64,000 nucleotides of DNA from Pseudomonas kairouanensis (GTDB lineage Bacteria; Pseudomonadota; Gammaproteobacteria; Pseudomonadales; Pseudomonadaceae). Positions 48,327-57,632 of this stretch are shown piece by piece. A program made the translations under genes and the position numbers. The notes beneath the pieces were generated by a model. That model saw nothing but the letters and a program-made list of their open reading frames with translations. It did not search any database and was not told the DNA's origin. Where the stretch lies: assembly GCF_004682055.1 (NCBI RefSeq), contig NZ_QUZU01000014.1:62001-126000 (forward strand), read 5' to 3'. The stretch's first letter is position 1, and each line of letters starts with the position of its first letter.

Positions 48327-49577
48327 TCAAGCCTTGCTGTAGTTCATATAGTCATTCTGCAAAACGATATGGTCCGCCACGTATTTAGCGTCGTGCCACA
48401 CCCCATAAATAAACGACGACGCCCGGTTCACCAGATTCGGCAGGCCCAAAAAGTAGATCCCGCTCTGCGCCGAAATCCCACGCTTGTGGAACGGCTCGCC
48501 TTTTTCATCAAACGCATCCACCTTCAACCAGCTGAAATCAAACTTGAAACCGGTGGCCCACAGGATGGTGGTCACCCCGGCGGCTTCCAAATCCAGGCTC
48601 AGGATCGGCTCCACCAGGCACTGCGGATCGGGCAACAACTCCCACGCAGACGGCTCCAGTGGAAACGGCAACCCGTTGGCCTCGATATAGGCATCGGCAT
48701 CGCGCAGCACATCAAAGTACGCCCGATCCCCTTCGGCGACGTTTTCGGCCAGGCCCGGTTGGAACGTCATGACCCCTGCGTTCCAATCTTGGGTAACACC
48801 CACCAGGTTGATGCCCTGATGCGCTAACCGGCGAAAGTCCACGGTCTTGCCGCCTTCATAGCCACTGACCGCGAACGCCACGTGCTTTTTCTTCGGCTGG
48901 ATTTTCACTTCATCCCACAACCCCAGCGCCCCCAGCCACCAGCAGTAATCACGGCCACGGTAGGCGCGGGGAGGGCGGTAGTGTTCGCCGACGGAGAGGT
49001 ACACGGTCTTGCCAGCTTTTTGCAGCTCCTCGGCGATCTGCGAACCGGACGCGCCGGCGCCGACCACCAGTACGGCACCTTCGGGCAGTTGGCCGGGGTT
49101 CTTGTAGGCCGAGGAATGCAGCTGATGCAACGGCGCGTTGGTGGGCACGATGTTGGGAATGGACGGGCGCTGGAAGGGGCCCGTCGCCGCCACCACGTTG
49201 GCGGCGTCGAACTCACCGGCTGAGGTGCTCACCTTGAAGCCTGGGCGGCCAACGTGGCGCTCCACCGCGTGCACTTCCACGCCCGTGCGTACCGGCGCCT
49301 GGAATTTGTCGACGTAGGCTTCGAAGTAATCGGCCATGCGTTCCTTGGGCGGGAACGCTTCGGGGGAGATGCCTTCGAATTTCAGCCCGGGAAATCGGTC
49401 ATGCCAGGCCGGGCCGTTGGCGACCAGTGAGTCCCAACGCTCCGAGCGCCAGCGTTCGGCGATGCGGTGGCGCTCCAGCACGATGTGCGGCACGCCCATC
49501 AGGGACAGATGCTCGCTCATGGCAACGCCGGCCTGGCCTGCGCCGACTACCAGGGTGTTGATTTTTTCGATGGACAT
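48327..49577 (-). CDS. Flavin-dependent monooxygenase (FMO/YUC-like)
   Basis: A 416-residue flavoprotein with an FAD-binding GxGxxG (VGAGQAGVAMSEHL, about 10-23) and an NADPH-binding GAGASGSQIAEEL (about 170). An ILWATGFKFDFSWL segment matches the ATG-containing motif of the family. It would oxygenate a nitrogen- or sulfur-bearing or carbonyl substrate. It is the last gene of the RidA-MDR-AroQ-FMO operon, 20 bases after aroQ. Confidence 0.88.
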   Translation of the reverse strand: MSIEKINTLVVGAGQAGVAMSEHLSLMGVPHIVLERHRIAERWRSERWDSLVANGPAWHDRFPGLKFEGISPEAFPPKERMADYFEAYVDKFQAPVRTGVEVHAVERHVGRPGFKVSTSAGEFDAANVVAATGPFQRPSIPNIVPTNAPLHQLHSSAYKNPGQLPEGAVLVVGAGASGSQIAEELQKAGKTVYLSVGEHYRPPRAYRGRDYCWWLGALGLWDEVKIQPKKKHVAFAVSGYEGGKTVDFRRLAHQGINLVGVTQDWNAGVMTFQPGLAENVAEGDRAYFDVLRDADAYIEANGLPFPLEPSAWELLPDPQCLVEPILSLDLEAAGVTTILWATGFKFDFSWLKVDAFDEKGEPFHKRGISAQSGIYFLGLPNLVNRASSFIYGVWHDAKYVADHIVLQNDYMNYSKA

Positions 49578-49597
49578 AAGCGTTTCCTGAAAAGTGA

Positions 49598-50044
49598 TTA
49601 GGCGTTCTGGCCCAGCATCTCGGCCACCGCCGTCAGTGCCAGTTCGTAACCCAAGGCCCCGAGCCCGGCGATCACACCGGTAGCGGCCTTGGAGATGTAG
49701 GAGTGATGCCGGAAACTCTCGCGCTTCCAGATATTGCTCATATGGGCTTCAATGATCGGGCCGTCGAACGCCAGCAGCGCATCGAGGATCGGCACCGAGC
49801 TGTAGCTCAAGCCCGCAGCGTTGATCACGATGGCGTCGGCGTGCAGGCGTGCTTCCTGGATCCAGTCCACCAGCACGCCTTCGTGGTTGCTCTGACGAAA
49901 GTCGAGGCTCAGGCCCAGGGTGGCGGCCAGGTCCTGGCAGCGCGTTTCGATGCTGGCGAAGCTTTCACTGCCATAGGTGCCGCGCGAGTCCAACCCGTAG
50001 AGGTTGGCGTTGGGCCCGTTAAGGAAAAACACGCGATGGGACAT
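49598..50044 (-). CDS. aroQ: 3-dehydroquinate dehydratase, type II
   Basis: A 148-residue dodecameric dehydroquinase. Seen are LNGPNANLYGLDSRGTYG with the catalytic Arg and Tyr, INAAGLSYSS, and the ESFRHHSYIS stretch with active-site histidine. A type II enzyme inside an accessory catabolic operon suggests quinate/shikimate-like or related chemistry rather than the housekeeping pathway; the genome probably has another copy. GGAG precedes the ATG. Confidence 0.9.
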   Translation of the reverse strand: MSHRVFFLNGPNANLYGLDSRGTYGSESFASIETRCQDLAATLGLSLDFRQSNHEGVLVDWIQEARLHADAIVINAAGLSYSSVPILDALLAFDGPIIEAHMSNIWKRESFRHHSYISKAATGVIAGLGALGYELALTAVAEMLGQNA

Positions 50045-50057
50045 GGGGCGCTCCAGG

Positions 50058-51038
50058 TTATTGCGCGACGGTCAGCACGACTTTGCCGACATTGGCATTG
50101 GCTTCCAGCAAGCGATGGGCATCGGCGGCCTGGGATAGCGGCAGTTGTGCGTGGAGCTGTGGCGCGACCAAGCCGGACGCCAGCCAGGGCAGCATCCGCG
50201 AGCGAATACACACCGCCAGCCGGGCTTTTTCAGCGTGGCTTTTGGGGCGCAACGTCGAGGAGGTGAGGCTCAGGTTCTTGCGCATCAGCACCTGTAAATC
50301 CAAGTCGATGTTGGCGCCCTGCAGGAACGACAAACTCACATGCCGCCCGCCCATCGCCATCGTCGCCAGGTTGCGTGCCACGTAGGGGCCGCCGACGTTA
50401 TCCAGCACCACCTCCACGCCGCGCCCGTCGGTGCAGTCGTTGACCACACAGACGAAGTCCTCGACATGCCGATCAATCGCGCGCCACACCCCCAGCGCCT
50501 GCAACATCGCCACCTTCTGCGGGCTGCCGGCGGTGGCGATCACCCGCGCGCCGGCGGCATGGGCACACTGCACGGCAAAGCTGCCGACGCCGCTGGCGGC
50601 ACCGTGGATCAGCACCGTGTCGCCGCTGCGCAGGCGGCCCAGTTCAAACAGGTTGTGCCATACGGTGAAGGCCGCTTCCGGCACACCTGCGGCGCTTTCC
50701 AGCGACAGCCCGACAGGCACCGGCAGGCAATGGGCAGCCTGGGCCACGCAATACTCGGCGTAGCCACCGCCATTGAGCAGCGCCATCACGCGCTCGCCCA
50801 CCACCCATTCATCCACGCCGCTGCCTACCGCGACGACAACACCTGCCGCCTCCAGCCCCAGCACATCAGTCACCCCGGGCGGGATCGGTGCGCCGTTGCG
50901 TTGCATCAGGTCGGGGCGATTGACCCCGGCCGCCGCCACGCGAATCAACACTTCGCCGGCAGCGGGTGTCGGCACCTCACGTTGCACCAGCGCCAGCATC
51001 TCAGGCCCGCCCGGTTCACGGGCGATCACGGCTTTCAT
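50058..51038 (-). CDS. Zinc-free MDR NAD(P)H:quinone oxidoreductase
   Basis: A 326-residue medium-chain dehydrogenase of the quinone-oxidoreductase type. It has RPDLMQRNGAPIPPGVTDVLGLEAAG in the catalytic domain and the cofactor motif HGAASGVGSFAVQ. The GHE zinc motif is absent. It reduces quinones or enones. Its ATG overlaps the RidA stop codon (ATGA), so the genes are coupled. Confidence 0.88.
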   Translation of the reverse strand: MKAVIAREPGGPEMLALVQREVPTPAAGEVLIRVAAAGVNRPDLMQRNGAPIPPGVTDVLGLEAAGVVVAVGSGVDEWVVGERVMALLNGGGYAEYCVAQAAHCLPVPVGLSLESAAGVPEAAFTVWHNLFELGRLRSGDTVLIHGAASGVGSFAVQCAHAAGARVIATAGSPQKVAMLQALGVWRAIDRHVEDFVCVVNDCTDGRGVEVVLDNVGGPYVARNLATMAMGGRHVSLSFLQGANIDLDLQVLMRKNLSLTSSTLRPKSHAEKARLAVCIRSRMLPWLASGLVAPQLHAQLPLSQAADAHRLLEANANVGKVVLTVAQ

Positions 51039-51457
51039 ACGCTCCAGTCATCCGGCACGACGGCGATCACATCGATCTCCATCAACCATTCCGGCTGGCC
51101 CAGGCCCGAGATCACCAGGCCAGTGGAGATCGGGAACACGCCCTTGAGCCATTTTCCGACTTCCTGGTACACCGGCTCGCGGTAGCGCGGGTCGATCAAA
51201 TAGGTGGTGGTCTTGACGATATGGCTCAGGTCGCTGCCGGCTTCCTCAAGCAGTTGCTTGACGTTTTTCATCGCCTGCTCGGCCTGGGCACGCGGATCGC
51301 CCAGCCCCACCAGGTTGCCGTCGAAATCGGTGCCGATCTGGCCGCGCACATAGATGGTGTTGCCGGCGCGCACGGCCTGGCACAGGTCGTTGTCCAGGCT
51401 CTGGTTGGGGTAGGTCTCTTTGGTGTTGAACATGCGGATACGGGTATGGGTCGGCAT
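51035..51457 (-). CDS. RidA/YjgF-family enamine deaminase
   Basis: A 140-residue RidA-fold protein. It has RGQIGTDFDGNLVG and the region with the conserved arginine (YLIDPRYREPVY). RidA proteins hydrolyse reactive enamine/imine intermediates released by PLP enzymes and amino-acid oxidases. Together with the amino-acid-type ABC system on the other side of the LysR gene this points to a nitrogenous substrate. An ATG eight codons later (51433) is an alternative start. Confidence 0.88.
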   Translation of the reverse strand: MPTHTRIRMFNTKETYPNQSLDNDLCQAVRAGNTIYVRGQIGTDFDGNLVGLGDPRAQAEQAMKNVKQLLEEAGSDLSHIVKTTTYLIDPRYREPVYQEVGKWLKGVFPISTGLVISGLGQPEWLMEIDVIAVVPDDWSV

Positions 51458-51642
51458 AACGAAAAACTCGTTGGAAGCGGGATAGATCCAGCTTCACACC
51501 GCCATGCCGCTGGCGAAACCAGCATTTGCGCGGGGTAGTGCTTAGGAAAAACCGAAGCCCTGCACGCCGTCGGTTAGCGGCGTGACCCGGCACGAACCCT
51601 GCAACGGCCCACCGGTACATTTATTGTTGAGGTGAAGGCCTG

Positions 51643-52632
51643 ATGCTCAGTCGTATTACTCAGCGCCAACTGGAATATTTTGTCGCGTCCGGCGAGGCAG
51701 GCAGCATCAGTGCTGCGGCTGAACGCATCCATGTGTCGTCGCCGTCGATCTCGGCGGCAATCACCCACATGGAGGCGGAGCTGGGTATCCAGCTGTTTAT
51801 CCGCCACCACGCCCAGGGCATTTCGCTGACGGCAGTGGGGCGTCTGGTGATGCAGGAAGCCAAGCTGATCCTGGAGCAAATGACCAACCTCTACACCATC
51901 GCCTCCGAGTCGCTGAACACCGTGCGCGGGCCGTTGCGGGTGGGCTGCCTGGCGTCGCTGGCGCCCATGATCACCCCGGAATTGGTGTTTGGTTTTGGCC
52001 GTGCGTTTCCCGGCGTACGCCTGACCCAGGCCGAAGGCAACCACGAGGAACTGCTGGAAAAACTTCGCAGCGGCGAGTTGGACATCGCTCTCACCTACGA
52101 CCTGGTGACCAGCCCCGACATCGACTTCCAACCCCTGGCCAAGCTGCCGCCCTATGTGATGGTGGGCGAGTATCACCCGCTGGCGAACCTGCCTGCGGTG
52201 ACCATGCAAGACCTGGAGGCCTACCCGGTGGTGCTGCTGGACACGCCGTGGAGCCGCGACTATTTCCTCAGTCTGTTTATCCAGGCAGGCACCACGCCGA
52301 ACATCATCATGCGTTCCACCAACCTCGAAACGGTGCGCGCCATGGTGGGCAATGGCATTGGCTATTCCTTCGCGAATGCGCGGCCAAAATCCAACCTGTC
52401 ACAGGACGGCAAGCGGGTGATCCGCCTGCGCCTGGCCGGCTCCCATCGTGCCATGCAACTGGGCTACGCCACGGCCAGCAACACTCAGCTGTCGAGGGTG
52501 GTGTCGGCGTTTGCCGAGCGTTGCCGCATGTTTGTCTCGGATCAGTACATCCCCGGCATGGCGCCGCCGAGCTTTTTTGACCCGCATGCGGTGCGGGACT
52601 GTAGGAGCGAGCTTGCTCGCGAAGGTCGTTAA
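51643..52632 (+). CDS. LysR-family regulator of the catabolic locus, REP-extended C terminus
   Basis: A 329-residue LysR protein. The helix-turn-helix is at about 18-42 (ISAAAERIHVSSPSISAAITHME) and the effector domain at about 90-300. It lies between two catabolic operons, divergent from RidA and upstream of the ABC genes, and is their likely regulator. The last ten residues (CRSELAREGR) are encoded by a REP element that has replaced the original stop region, so the true ancestral protein was a little shorter. Confidence 0.88.
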   Translation: MLSRITQRQLEYFVASGEAGSISAAAERIHVSSPSISAAITHMEAELGIQLFIRHHAQGISLTAVGRLVMQEAKLILEQMTNLYTIASESLNTVRGPLRVGCLASLAPMITPELVFGFGRAFPGVRLTQAEGNHEELLEKLRSGELDIALTYDLVTSPDIDFQPLAKLPPYVMVGEYHPLANLPAVTMQDLEAYPVVLLDTPWSRDYFLSLFIQAGTTPNIIMRSTNLETVRAMVGNGIGYSFANARPKSNLSQDGKRVIRLRLAGSHRAMQLGYATASNTQLSRVVSAFAERCRMFVSDQYIPGMAPPSFFDPHAVRDCRSELAREGR

Positions 52633-52700
52633 CGATAATGCGGGAAACCTGAATCAACGCGCAGGGCTTGGGATTTTCGCGAGCAAGCTCGCTCCTACAG
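52599..52700. repeat. REP doublet (REPIN-like)
   Basis: A 25-base sequence starting CTGTAGGAGCGAGCTTGCTC at 52599-52623 recurs as its exact reverse complement at 52676-52700, 52 bases apart. This is the form of Pseudomonas REP pairs mobilised in trans by RAYT transposases. It overlaps the 3' end of the LysR gene and lies ahead of the ABC operon. Confidence 0.9.
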
Positions 52701-52886
52701 AAAAGCGGCCCGTCTATTTTGCACTGAAATGTGGCGTGCGATGCGCCACCCATTCCGGCGAGCACCAAATTGAGCTGCATAGGTTCTACCTACCCAGTGC
52801 CCCGGCTTTTACGAATTGACCCCAACCGCCTCCCGCCACGACTCTGAACCCATCGATGTAGATCAACTTCTTAGGGCACAGCGACG

Positions 52887-54404
52887 ATGACATTCGACTG
52901 GAATTACATGTTTGGTTTGCTGGGCGATGCCGAGTTCTGGCGCGCGACGTGGACGGTGATCAAGCTCAGCACCCTGACCTGGGTGTTGAGCATTGCGCTC
53001 GGCTTTCTGCTGGCGCTGGCCAAGCAGTCCAAACATGGCCTGCTCAGCGTGCCGGCCCGTGGCTATATCTGGTTGTTCCGCAGCCTGCCGCTGCTGGTGC
53101 TGCTGATCTTTATCTACAACTTGCCCCAGGCGCTGCCGGGCACTTCGGCAATATTGGCCGACCCGTTCTGGTCCGGCCTGCTGGCCCTGGTCATCTGCGA
53201 GACGGCCTACGTGGCCGAGATCCATCGCGGCGGCCTCCTCTCGATTCCCAAGGGCCAGGGCGAGGCGGCGCGGGCGCTGGGCCTGAAGTTTTTCGGCACC
53301 CAGTGGCGCGTGGTAATTCCCCAGGCATTGCGGGTGGCCTTGCCGTCGCTGGCCAACGAATACATCTCCATCGTCAAGCTTACGTCCCTGGTGTCGGTGA
53401 TTTCTCTGACCGAGATTCTGATGGTCGGCCAGCGCCTGTATTCGCAAAACTTCCTGGTGATCGAAACCATGGCGGCGGTGGCGTTCTTCTATGTCTTCAT
53501 CGTCACGGTGTTCGACTTTTTGCTCAAACGCCTGGAGCGCTTTCTCGACGTCAACCAGCGCAACGTTTCCCGCGTGCCGGATGCGCAAGTGTTGGCGCTG
53601 GCCACCCAGCAGCGCACGGCGTTGGCGCGCCCGGCCAGCAATGGCGAACCCGCGTTGCAGGCGGCGCGGCTGCACAAGGCCTATAACGATATCGAAGTAC
53701 TGGGCTCGGTGAACCTGCAGATCCAGCCCGGTGAAGTGGTGTCGGTGATCGGCCCGTCCGGTTCGGGCAAGACCACCCTGATCCGCCTGCTCAACGGCCT
53801 TGAGCAGTTGGATAACGGCGAGATCAAGATCAACGGCCAGCCGTTCATTCACCTCAACAAGGCTGGCGCGCAGAAACCCCAGTACATCGAACACGCCGAG
53901 CACCGCCTGAACATCGGCATGGTGTTCCAGAGCTTCAACCTGTTCCCCCATTTGAGCGTGCTCGACAACCTGCTGATGGCGCCCAAATACCACCGCCTGG
54001 GCACGACCGCCGAGCTCAAGCAACAGGCGTACGCGCTGCTGCACAAGGTGGGCATGCTCGACCACGCCTGGAAGTACCCGCATCAATTGTCCGGCGGCCA
54101 GCAGCAACGCGTGGCCATTGCCCGCGCCTTGATGATGCGCCCGCAAATCATGCTGTTCGACGAGCCCACCTCGGCGCTGGACCCGGAGAAAGTCAACGAA
54201 GTGCTCCAAGTGATCGAAGCCCTGGCCGAGGAGGGCATCACCATGGTGATCGTCACCCACGAGATGAACTTCGCCTTCAAGGTCTCCGACCGCATCGTGT
54301 TCATGGAGAAGGGCCGGGTGGTCTGTGACGACACGCCGGGCGCCTTGCGCAGCGGCCACAACCCACGCGTGGAGGCGTTCCTCAAGGACGTCTCGCTGGC
54401 GTGA
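52887..54404 (+). CDS. Amino-acid ABC transporter: permease fused to ATPase
   Basis: A 505-residue protein joining two parts usually made by separate genes. Residues 1-230 are a HisMQ-type permease with five helices and the EAA loop (YVAEIHRGGLLSIPKGQGEAARALGL). Residues 255-500 are a polar-amino-acid ATPase with Walker A GPSGSGKTT, signature LSGGQQQRVAIARAL and Walker B MLFDEPTSALDP. It imports a polar amino acid or opine-like compound with the binding protein at 55332. The ATG at 52887 has no strong ribosome site. Confidence 0.9.
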   Translation: MTFDWNYMFGLLGDAEFWRATWTVIKLSTLTWVLSIALGFLLALAKQSKHGLLSVPARGYIWLFRSLPLLVLLIFIYNLPQALPGTSAILADPFWSGLLALVICETAYVAEIHRGGLLSIPKGQGEAARALGLKFFGTQWRVVIPQALRVALPSLANEYISIVKLTSLVSVISLTEILMVGQRLYSQNFLVIETMAAVAFFYVFIVTVFDFLLKRLERFLDVNQRNVSRVPDAQVLALATQQRTALARPASNGEPALQAARLHKAYNDIEVLGSVNLQIQPGEVVSVIGPSGSGKTTLIRLLNGLEQLDNGEIKINGQPFIHLNKAGAQKPQYIEHAEHRLNIGMVFQSFNLFPHLSVLDNLLMAPKYHRLGTTAELKQQAYALLHKVGMLDHAWKYPHQLSGGQQQRVAIARALMMRPQIMLFDEPTSALDPEKVNEVLQVIEALAEEGITMVIVTHEMNFAFKVSDRIVFMEKGRVVCDDTPGALRSGHNPRVEAFLKDVSLA

Positions 54405-54430
54405 CCTCTTTAACGTTCAGGAAAAACAAA

Positions 54431-55303
54431 ATGATCTCGCAATCGCACATCGAACAATTCCAGCGCGACGGTTTCTTGGTGGTCGAAGACGTACTGACGC
54501 TGGACGAAGTGGCTGCACTGCAACACGACTTTGATCAATGGGTAGAAGAGAGCCGCAGCCACGACCAGGGCTGGGGCGCCACCGTGGATGGCCGTGAACG
54601 CTTTGACCTCGAAGGCGACCACCGCGCCGATCACCCGTCGCTGCGCCGGGTCAGTTCGCCCACCGAAATTTCCCCGGCGTATGAGCGGGTGGCGTTGCAG
54701 TCGCGCATGGCGGCGATCTCCGCGCAGCTTATCGGCGGCAATGGCACGCGCTTTCACCACAGCAAGATCAATTCGAAGCTGCCCCACACCGCGACCCAGG
54801 TGAAGTGGCACCAGGACTTTCTGTTTACGCCCCACAGCAATGACGACATCGTCACCGCCTTGCTGATGGTCAGCGAAGTGACCCCGCAAAACGGCCCGCT
54901 GAATGTGATCCCCGGCAGCCACAAGGGCCCGCTGTGGTCTCATTGGCAAAACCAACGGTTTACCGGTTCGGTGGACGACGCAGTGGTCGAAGAACACTGC
55001 CAACAACCGGTGGCCTGCTACGGCCCGGCGGGCTCCGTGTGCTTTATGCACACCCGTCTTTTGCATGCTTCCAGCCCTAACGAGACCGAACTGCCGCGCA
55101 CCCTCTTCATCAGCGTGTACGCCGCTGAAGACGCGCTGCCATTCGGCGAAAACCCGTTGCCCAGTGCACATGCCGGCCTGCTGGTGGCCGGTGAAGAAAG
55201 TGGCTTGGTGCGTTCCACGGACAACCATATGCGCTTGCCGCAAAAACCCCGTGGCGCCTCGTTCTTCGTGCAACAGGCCGGACAAGATTCAGCCACTGCC
55301 TAA
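54431..55303 (+). CDS. Phytanoyl-CoA dioxygenase (PhyH) family hydroxylase
   Basis: A 290-residue Fe(II)/2-oxoglutarate dioxygenase. It has the HxD pair in KWHQDFLFTPHSNDD, the third ligand in RLLHASSPNE and an Arg (ELPRTLFISVY) for 2-oxoglutarate. Bacterial PhyH proteins hydroxylate amino acids and other small molecules. It lies between transporter genes, so it probably acts on the imported compound. The ATG at 54431 has AGGA upstream; the in-frame ATG ten codons earlier overlaps the ABC stop. Confidence 0.88.
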   Translation: MISQSHIEQFQRDGFLVVEDVLTLDEVAALQHDFDQWVEESRSHDQGWGATVDGRERFDLEGDHRADHPSLRRVSSPTEISPAYERVALQSRMAAISAQLIGGNGTRFHHSKINSKLPHTATQVKWHQDFLFTPHSNDDIVTALLMVSEVTPQNGPLNVIPGSHKGPLWSHWQNQRFTGSVDDAVVEEHCQQPVACYGPAGSVCFMHTRLLHASSPNETELPRTLFISVYAAEDALPFGENPLPSAHAGLLVAGEESGLVRSTDNHMRLPQKPRGASFFVQQAGQDSATA

Positions 55304-55331
55304 CTTCCTAAAAACCTTGCGGGTAAAAACC

Positions 55332-56162
55332 ATGACAGCGTTTCGTATGCGTGTTCGTCCCCTTGCCGTGTGCCTGTTGGGTGCTGCGGTTGCAATGACT
55401 TCGTTGGCGGCCTCGGCGTTCCAGCAGGAAGGCAAGATCATCGCCGGTTCCGACGTGACCTTCTTCCCTTATGAGTACATGGATAACAACAAGCCTGCCG
55501 GTTTCGATATCGAGTTCATGGACGGTCTGGGCAAGGTCATGGGGCGCAAGGTCGAGACCCTCGACACGCGCTTTCCCAACCTGATCACCGGCCTTCAAGC
55601 CGGGCGCTTCGACGTGACCAACTCATCGATGTACATCACCGCCGAGCGGGTCAAGGTGATCGACATGATCCCTTACCTCAAAAGTGGTGAGTCGATCCTG
55701 ACCCTCAAGGACAGCACCTTCCAGCCCAAGACCCCGGAAGAGTTCTGCGGTCACAAAATCGGCTCCATGGGCGCTACCTCGTGGCTGGCGCAGATGAACA
55801 AGCTGTCCACCGAATACTGCGTGGCCAAGGGCTTGAAGCCGATCCAGATCAGCGAATACAGCACCGACCCGCAAACCACCCAGGCGCTGTTGGCCCACGC
55901 CGTTGAAGCGCAAATCACCGACGCCGCCGTGGCCCGTGGCGTGATCGACAAGCTGGGCAGCCGCGTGGTGATTTCTTCCGACACCCTGATCTACCCGGTG
56001 CTCAATGGTTTTGGCGTGAAGAAGGGCAATGACGCGGTCAAGAAAGCCCTGCTCGAAGGCCTGGAGAAATACCGCGCCACGCCTGAGTACGCCGCCCTGC
56101 TCAAGAAGTACAACTTCCAGGCACCCACCGATGCCGACATTGCGGCGCTGATGCCCCAGTAA
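55332..56162 (+). CDS. Amino-acid ABC transporter substrate-binding protein
   Basis: A 276-residue periplasmic binding protein (SBP_bac_3 family). It has a signal peptide (about 1-31, ending ASAF) and the domain start GSDVTFFPYEYMDNNKPAGFDIEF, with ligand-binding motifs as in polar amino-acid receptors. It delivers substrate to the fused permease-ATPase. The ATG at 55332 is the only start giving a proper signal peptide; longer frames overlap the dioxygenase gene. Confidence 0.9.
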   Translation: MTAFRMRVRPLAVCLLGAAVAMTSLAASAFQQEGKIIAGSDVTFFPYEYMDNNKPAGFDIEFMDGLGKVMGRKVETLDTRFPNLITGLQAGRFDVTNSSMYITAERVKVIDMIPYLKSGESILTLKDSTFQPKTPEEFCGHKIGSMGATSWLAQMNKLSTEYCVAKGLKPIQISEYSTDPQTTQALLAHAVEAQITDAAVARGVIDKLGSRVVISSDTLIYPVLNGFGVKKGNDAVKKALLEGLEKYRATPEYAALLKKYNFQAPTDADIAALMPQ

Positions 56163-56216
56163 GCCTTTAAGCGTGCGCCGCATTCCCGTGCGGCCGCGCC
56201 CTGTGGAGACCGATTC

Positions 56217-56948
56217 ATGGCGTTATCCCTCGAAGAACAGACGCGCATCGACCTGGCGGCGACCTTTCGCATCATCGCCCACCTGGGCATGCACGAAGCG
56301 GTGGCCAACCACTTCAGCGCGGCCGTGTCGGCCGATGGCAAACAGTTCTTGCTCAACCCCAAGTGGAAGCACTTCTCGCGCATCCGCGCCAGCGACCTGC
56401 TGTTGCTCAACGCGGATGACGCGTCCTGCCCCGACCACCCCAACGTGGACGCCACCGCCTGGTCGATCCACGGGCAGATCCATCGGTTACTGCCGCAAAC
56501 CCGCGCCGTGCTGCACCTGCACCCGGTGTACACCACCGCAGTGGCGTGCCTGGCCAAGCCGCATATCCCGCCGATTGACCAGAACACTGCGCGTTATTTC
56601 AACCGCGTGGCGGTGGATGAACTGTATGGCGGCATGGCCGATACCGAAGCCGAAGGTGCGCGCCTGGCCGGGCTGCTGGACGGCAAGAGCCGCCTGCTGA
56701 TGGGCAACCATGGCGTGATGGTGACGGCATCGTCCATCGGTGAAGCCTTCGATGACATTTGGACCCTGGAGCGCTCCTGCCAGATCCTCGTCACGGCCTG
56801 GTCCACAGGGCAGCCGCTACGGGTGTTGTCCGATGAAGTGGCGGAAAAAACCGCACGGGGTTGGGAAGGTATCGCGGATTTTTCGCGCCAGCATTTCGAA
56901 GAAATGAAGCAGTTGATGATCGACGCTGACCCGTCAGTGCTCGACTGA
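56217..56948 (+). CDS. Class II aldolase/adducin-family protein
   Basis: A 243-residue zinc enzyme of the FucA/AraD fold. The metal ligands are seen in HLHPVYTTAVA (HxH) and the late GNHGVMV, with an early glycine/asparagine loop (VANHFSAAVS). Members split or epimerise hydroxylated carbon chains. It could cleave a hydroxylated product of the PhyH enzyme (inference). Confidence 0.87.
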   Translation: MALSLEEQTRIDLAATFRIIAHLGMHEAVANHFSAAVSADGKQFLLNPKWKHFSRIRASDLLLLNADDASCPDHPNVDATAWSIHGQIHRLLPQTRAVLHLHPVYTTAVACLAKPHIPPIDQNTARYFNRVAVDELYGGMADTEAEGARLAGLLDGKSRLLMGNHGVMVTASSIGEAFDDIWTLERSCQILVTAWSTGQPLRVLSDEVAEKTARGWEGIADFSRQHFEEMKQLMIDADPSVLD

Positions 56949-56957
56949 GGATTCCAC

Positions 56958-57632
56958 ATGACTTTTTCCGTTGTCGCCCGCTGTGCTGAAACGGGCCAGT
57001 TGGGCATTGCCATCAGTTCGTCGAGCATCGCCGTGGGCGCCCGTTGCCCGTGGCTGCAGCCGGGCGTGGGCGCGGTGGCGTCGCAGAACATCACCTTGCC
57101 TAGCCTGGGGCCGCAAGTATTGGACTTGCTGGCGCAGGGCGTGGCGCCAGATGAGGCGCTGGCCGTTCTGGCCGGGCAGGCACACAGTGAATATCGCCAG
57201 GTGACGGTGATTGATAGCCAGGGGCGCACTGCACATTTCAGTGGCGCCAAGACCTTGGGTATTCACAGCGCTGTCAGCGGTGAGCAGTGTGTAGCGGCGG
57301 GCAATATGCTCGCCAATCCGGGCGTGACCGAGGCCATGGTGCGCGCGTTTGAGAACGCACCGGGGCATTTGGCCGATCGGTTGCTGGCGGCGATGCATAC
57401 CGGCCAGGCGCAAGGCGGTGAAGCGGGGCCGGTGCATTCGGCGGCGTTGATCGTGGTGGATGAGGTGCAGTGGCCCATCATCAACCTGCGCGTAGATTGG
57501 GCCGATGAAGACCCCATCGGCGCCCTTGATCAACTGTGGCAGGCCTATCGCGGGCAGTTGCAGGCCTACATCGACCGAGCCCTCAACCCGCAGATCGCCC
57601 CAGGTTATGCAGTGCCGGGAGACGACCGATGA
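56958..57632 (+). CDS. DUF1028 family protein (Ntn-hydrolase-like)
   Basis: A 224-residue DUF1028 protein beginning MTFSVVARCAETGQLGIAISSSS, as in the family, whose fold is related to Ntn hydrolases. The exact reaction is unknown. It is often found beside amidohydrolase/RidA genes (general knowledge), which fits here. Its stop overlaps the ArgE-like start (ATGA). Confidence 0.87.
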   Translation: MTFSVVARCAETGQLGIAISSSSIAVGARCPWLQPGVGAVASQNITLPSLGPQVLDLLAQGVAPDEALAVLAGQAHSEYRQVTVIDSQGRTAHFSGAKTLGIHSAVSGEQCVAAGNMLANPGVTEAMVRAFENAPGHLADRLLAAMHTGQAQGGEAGPVHSAALIVVDEVQWPIINLRVDWADEDPIGALDQLWQAYRGQLQAYIDRALNPQIAPGYAVPGDDR

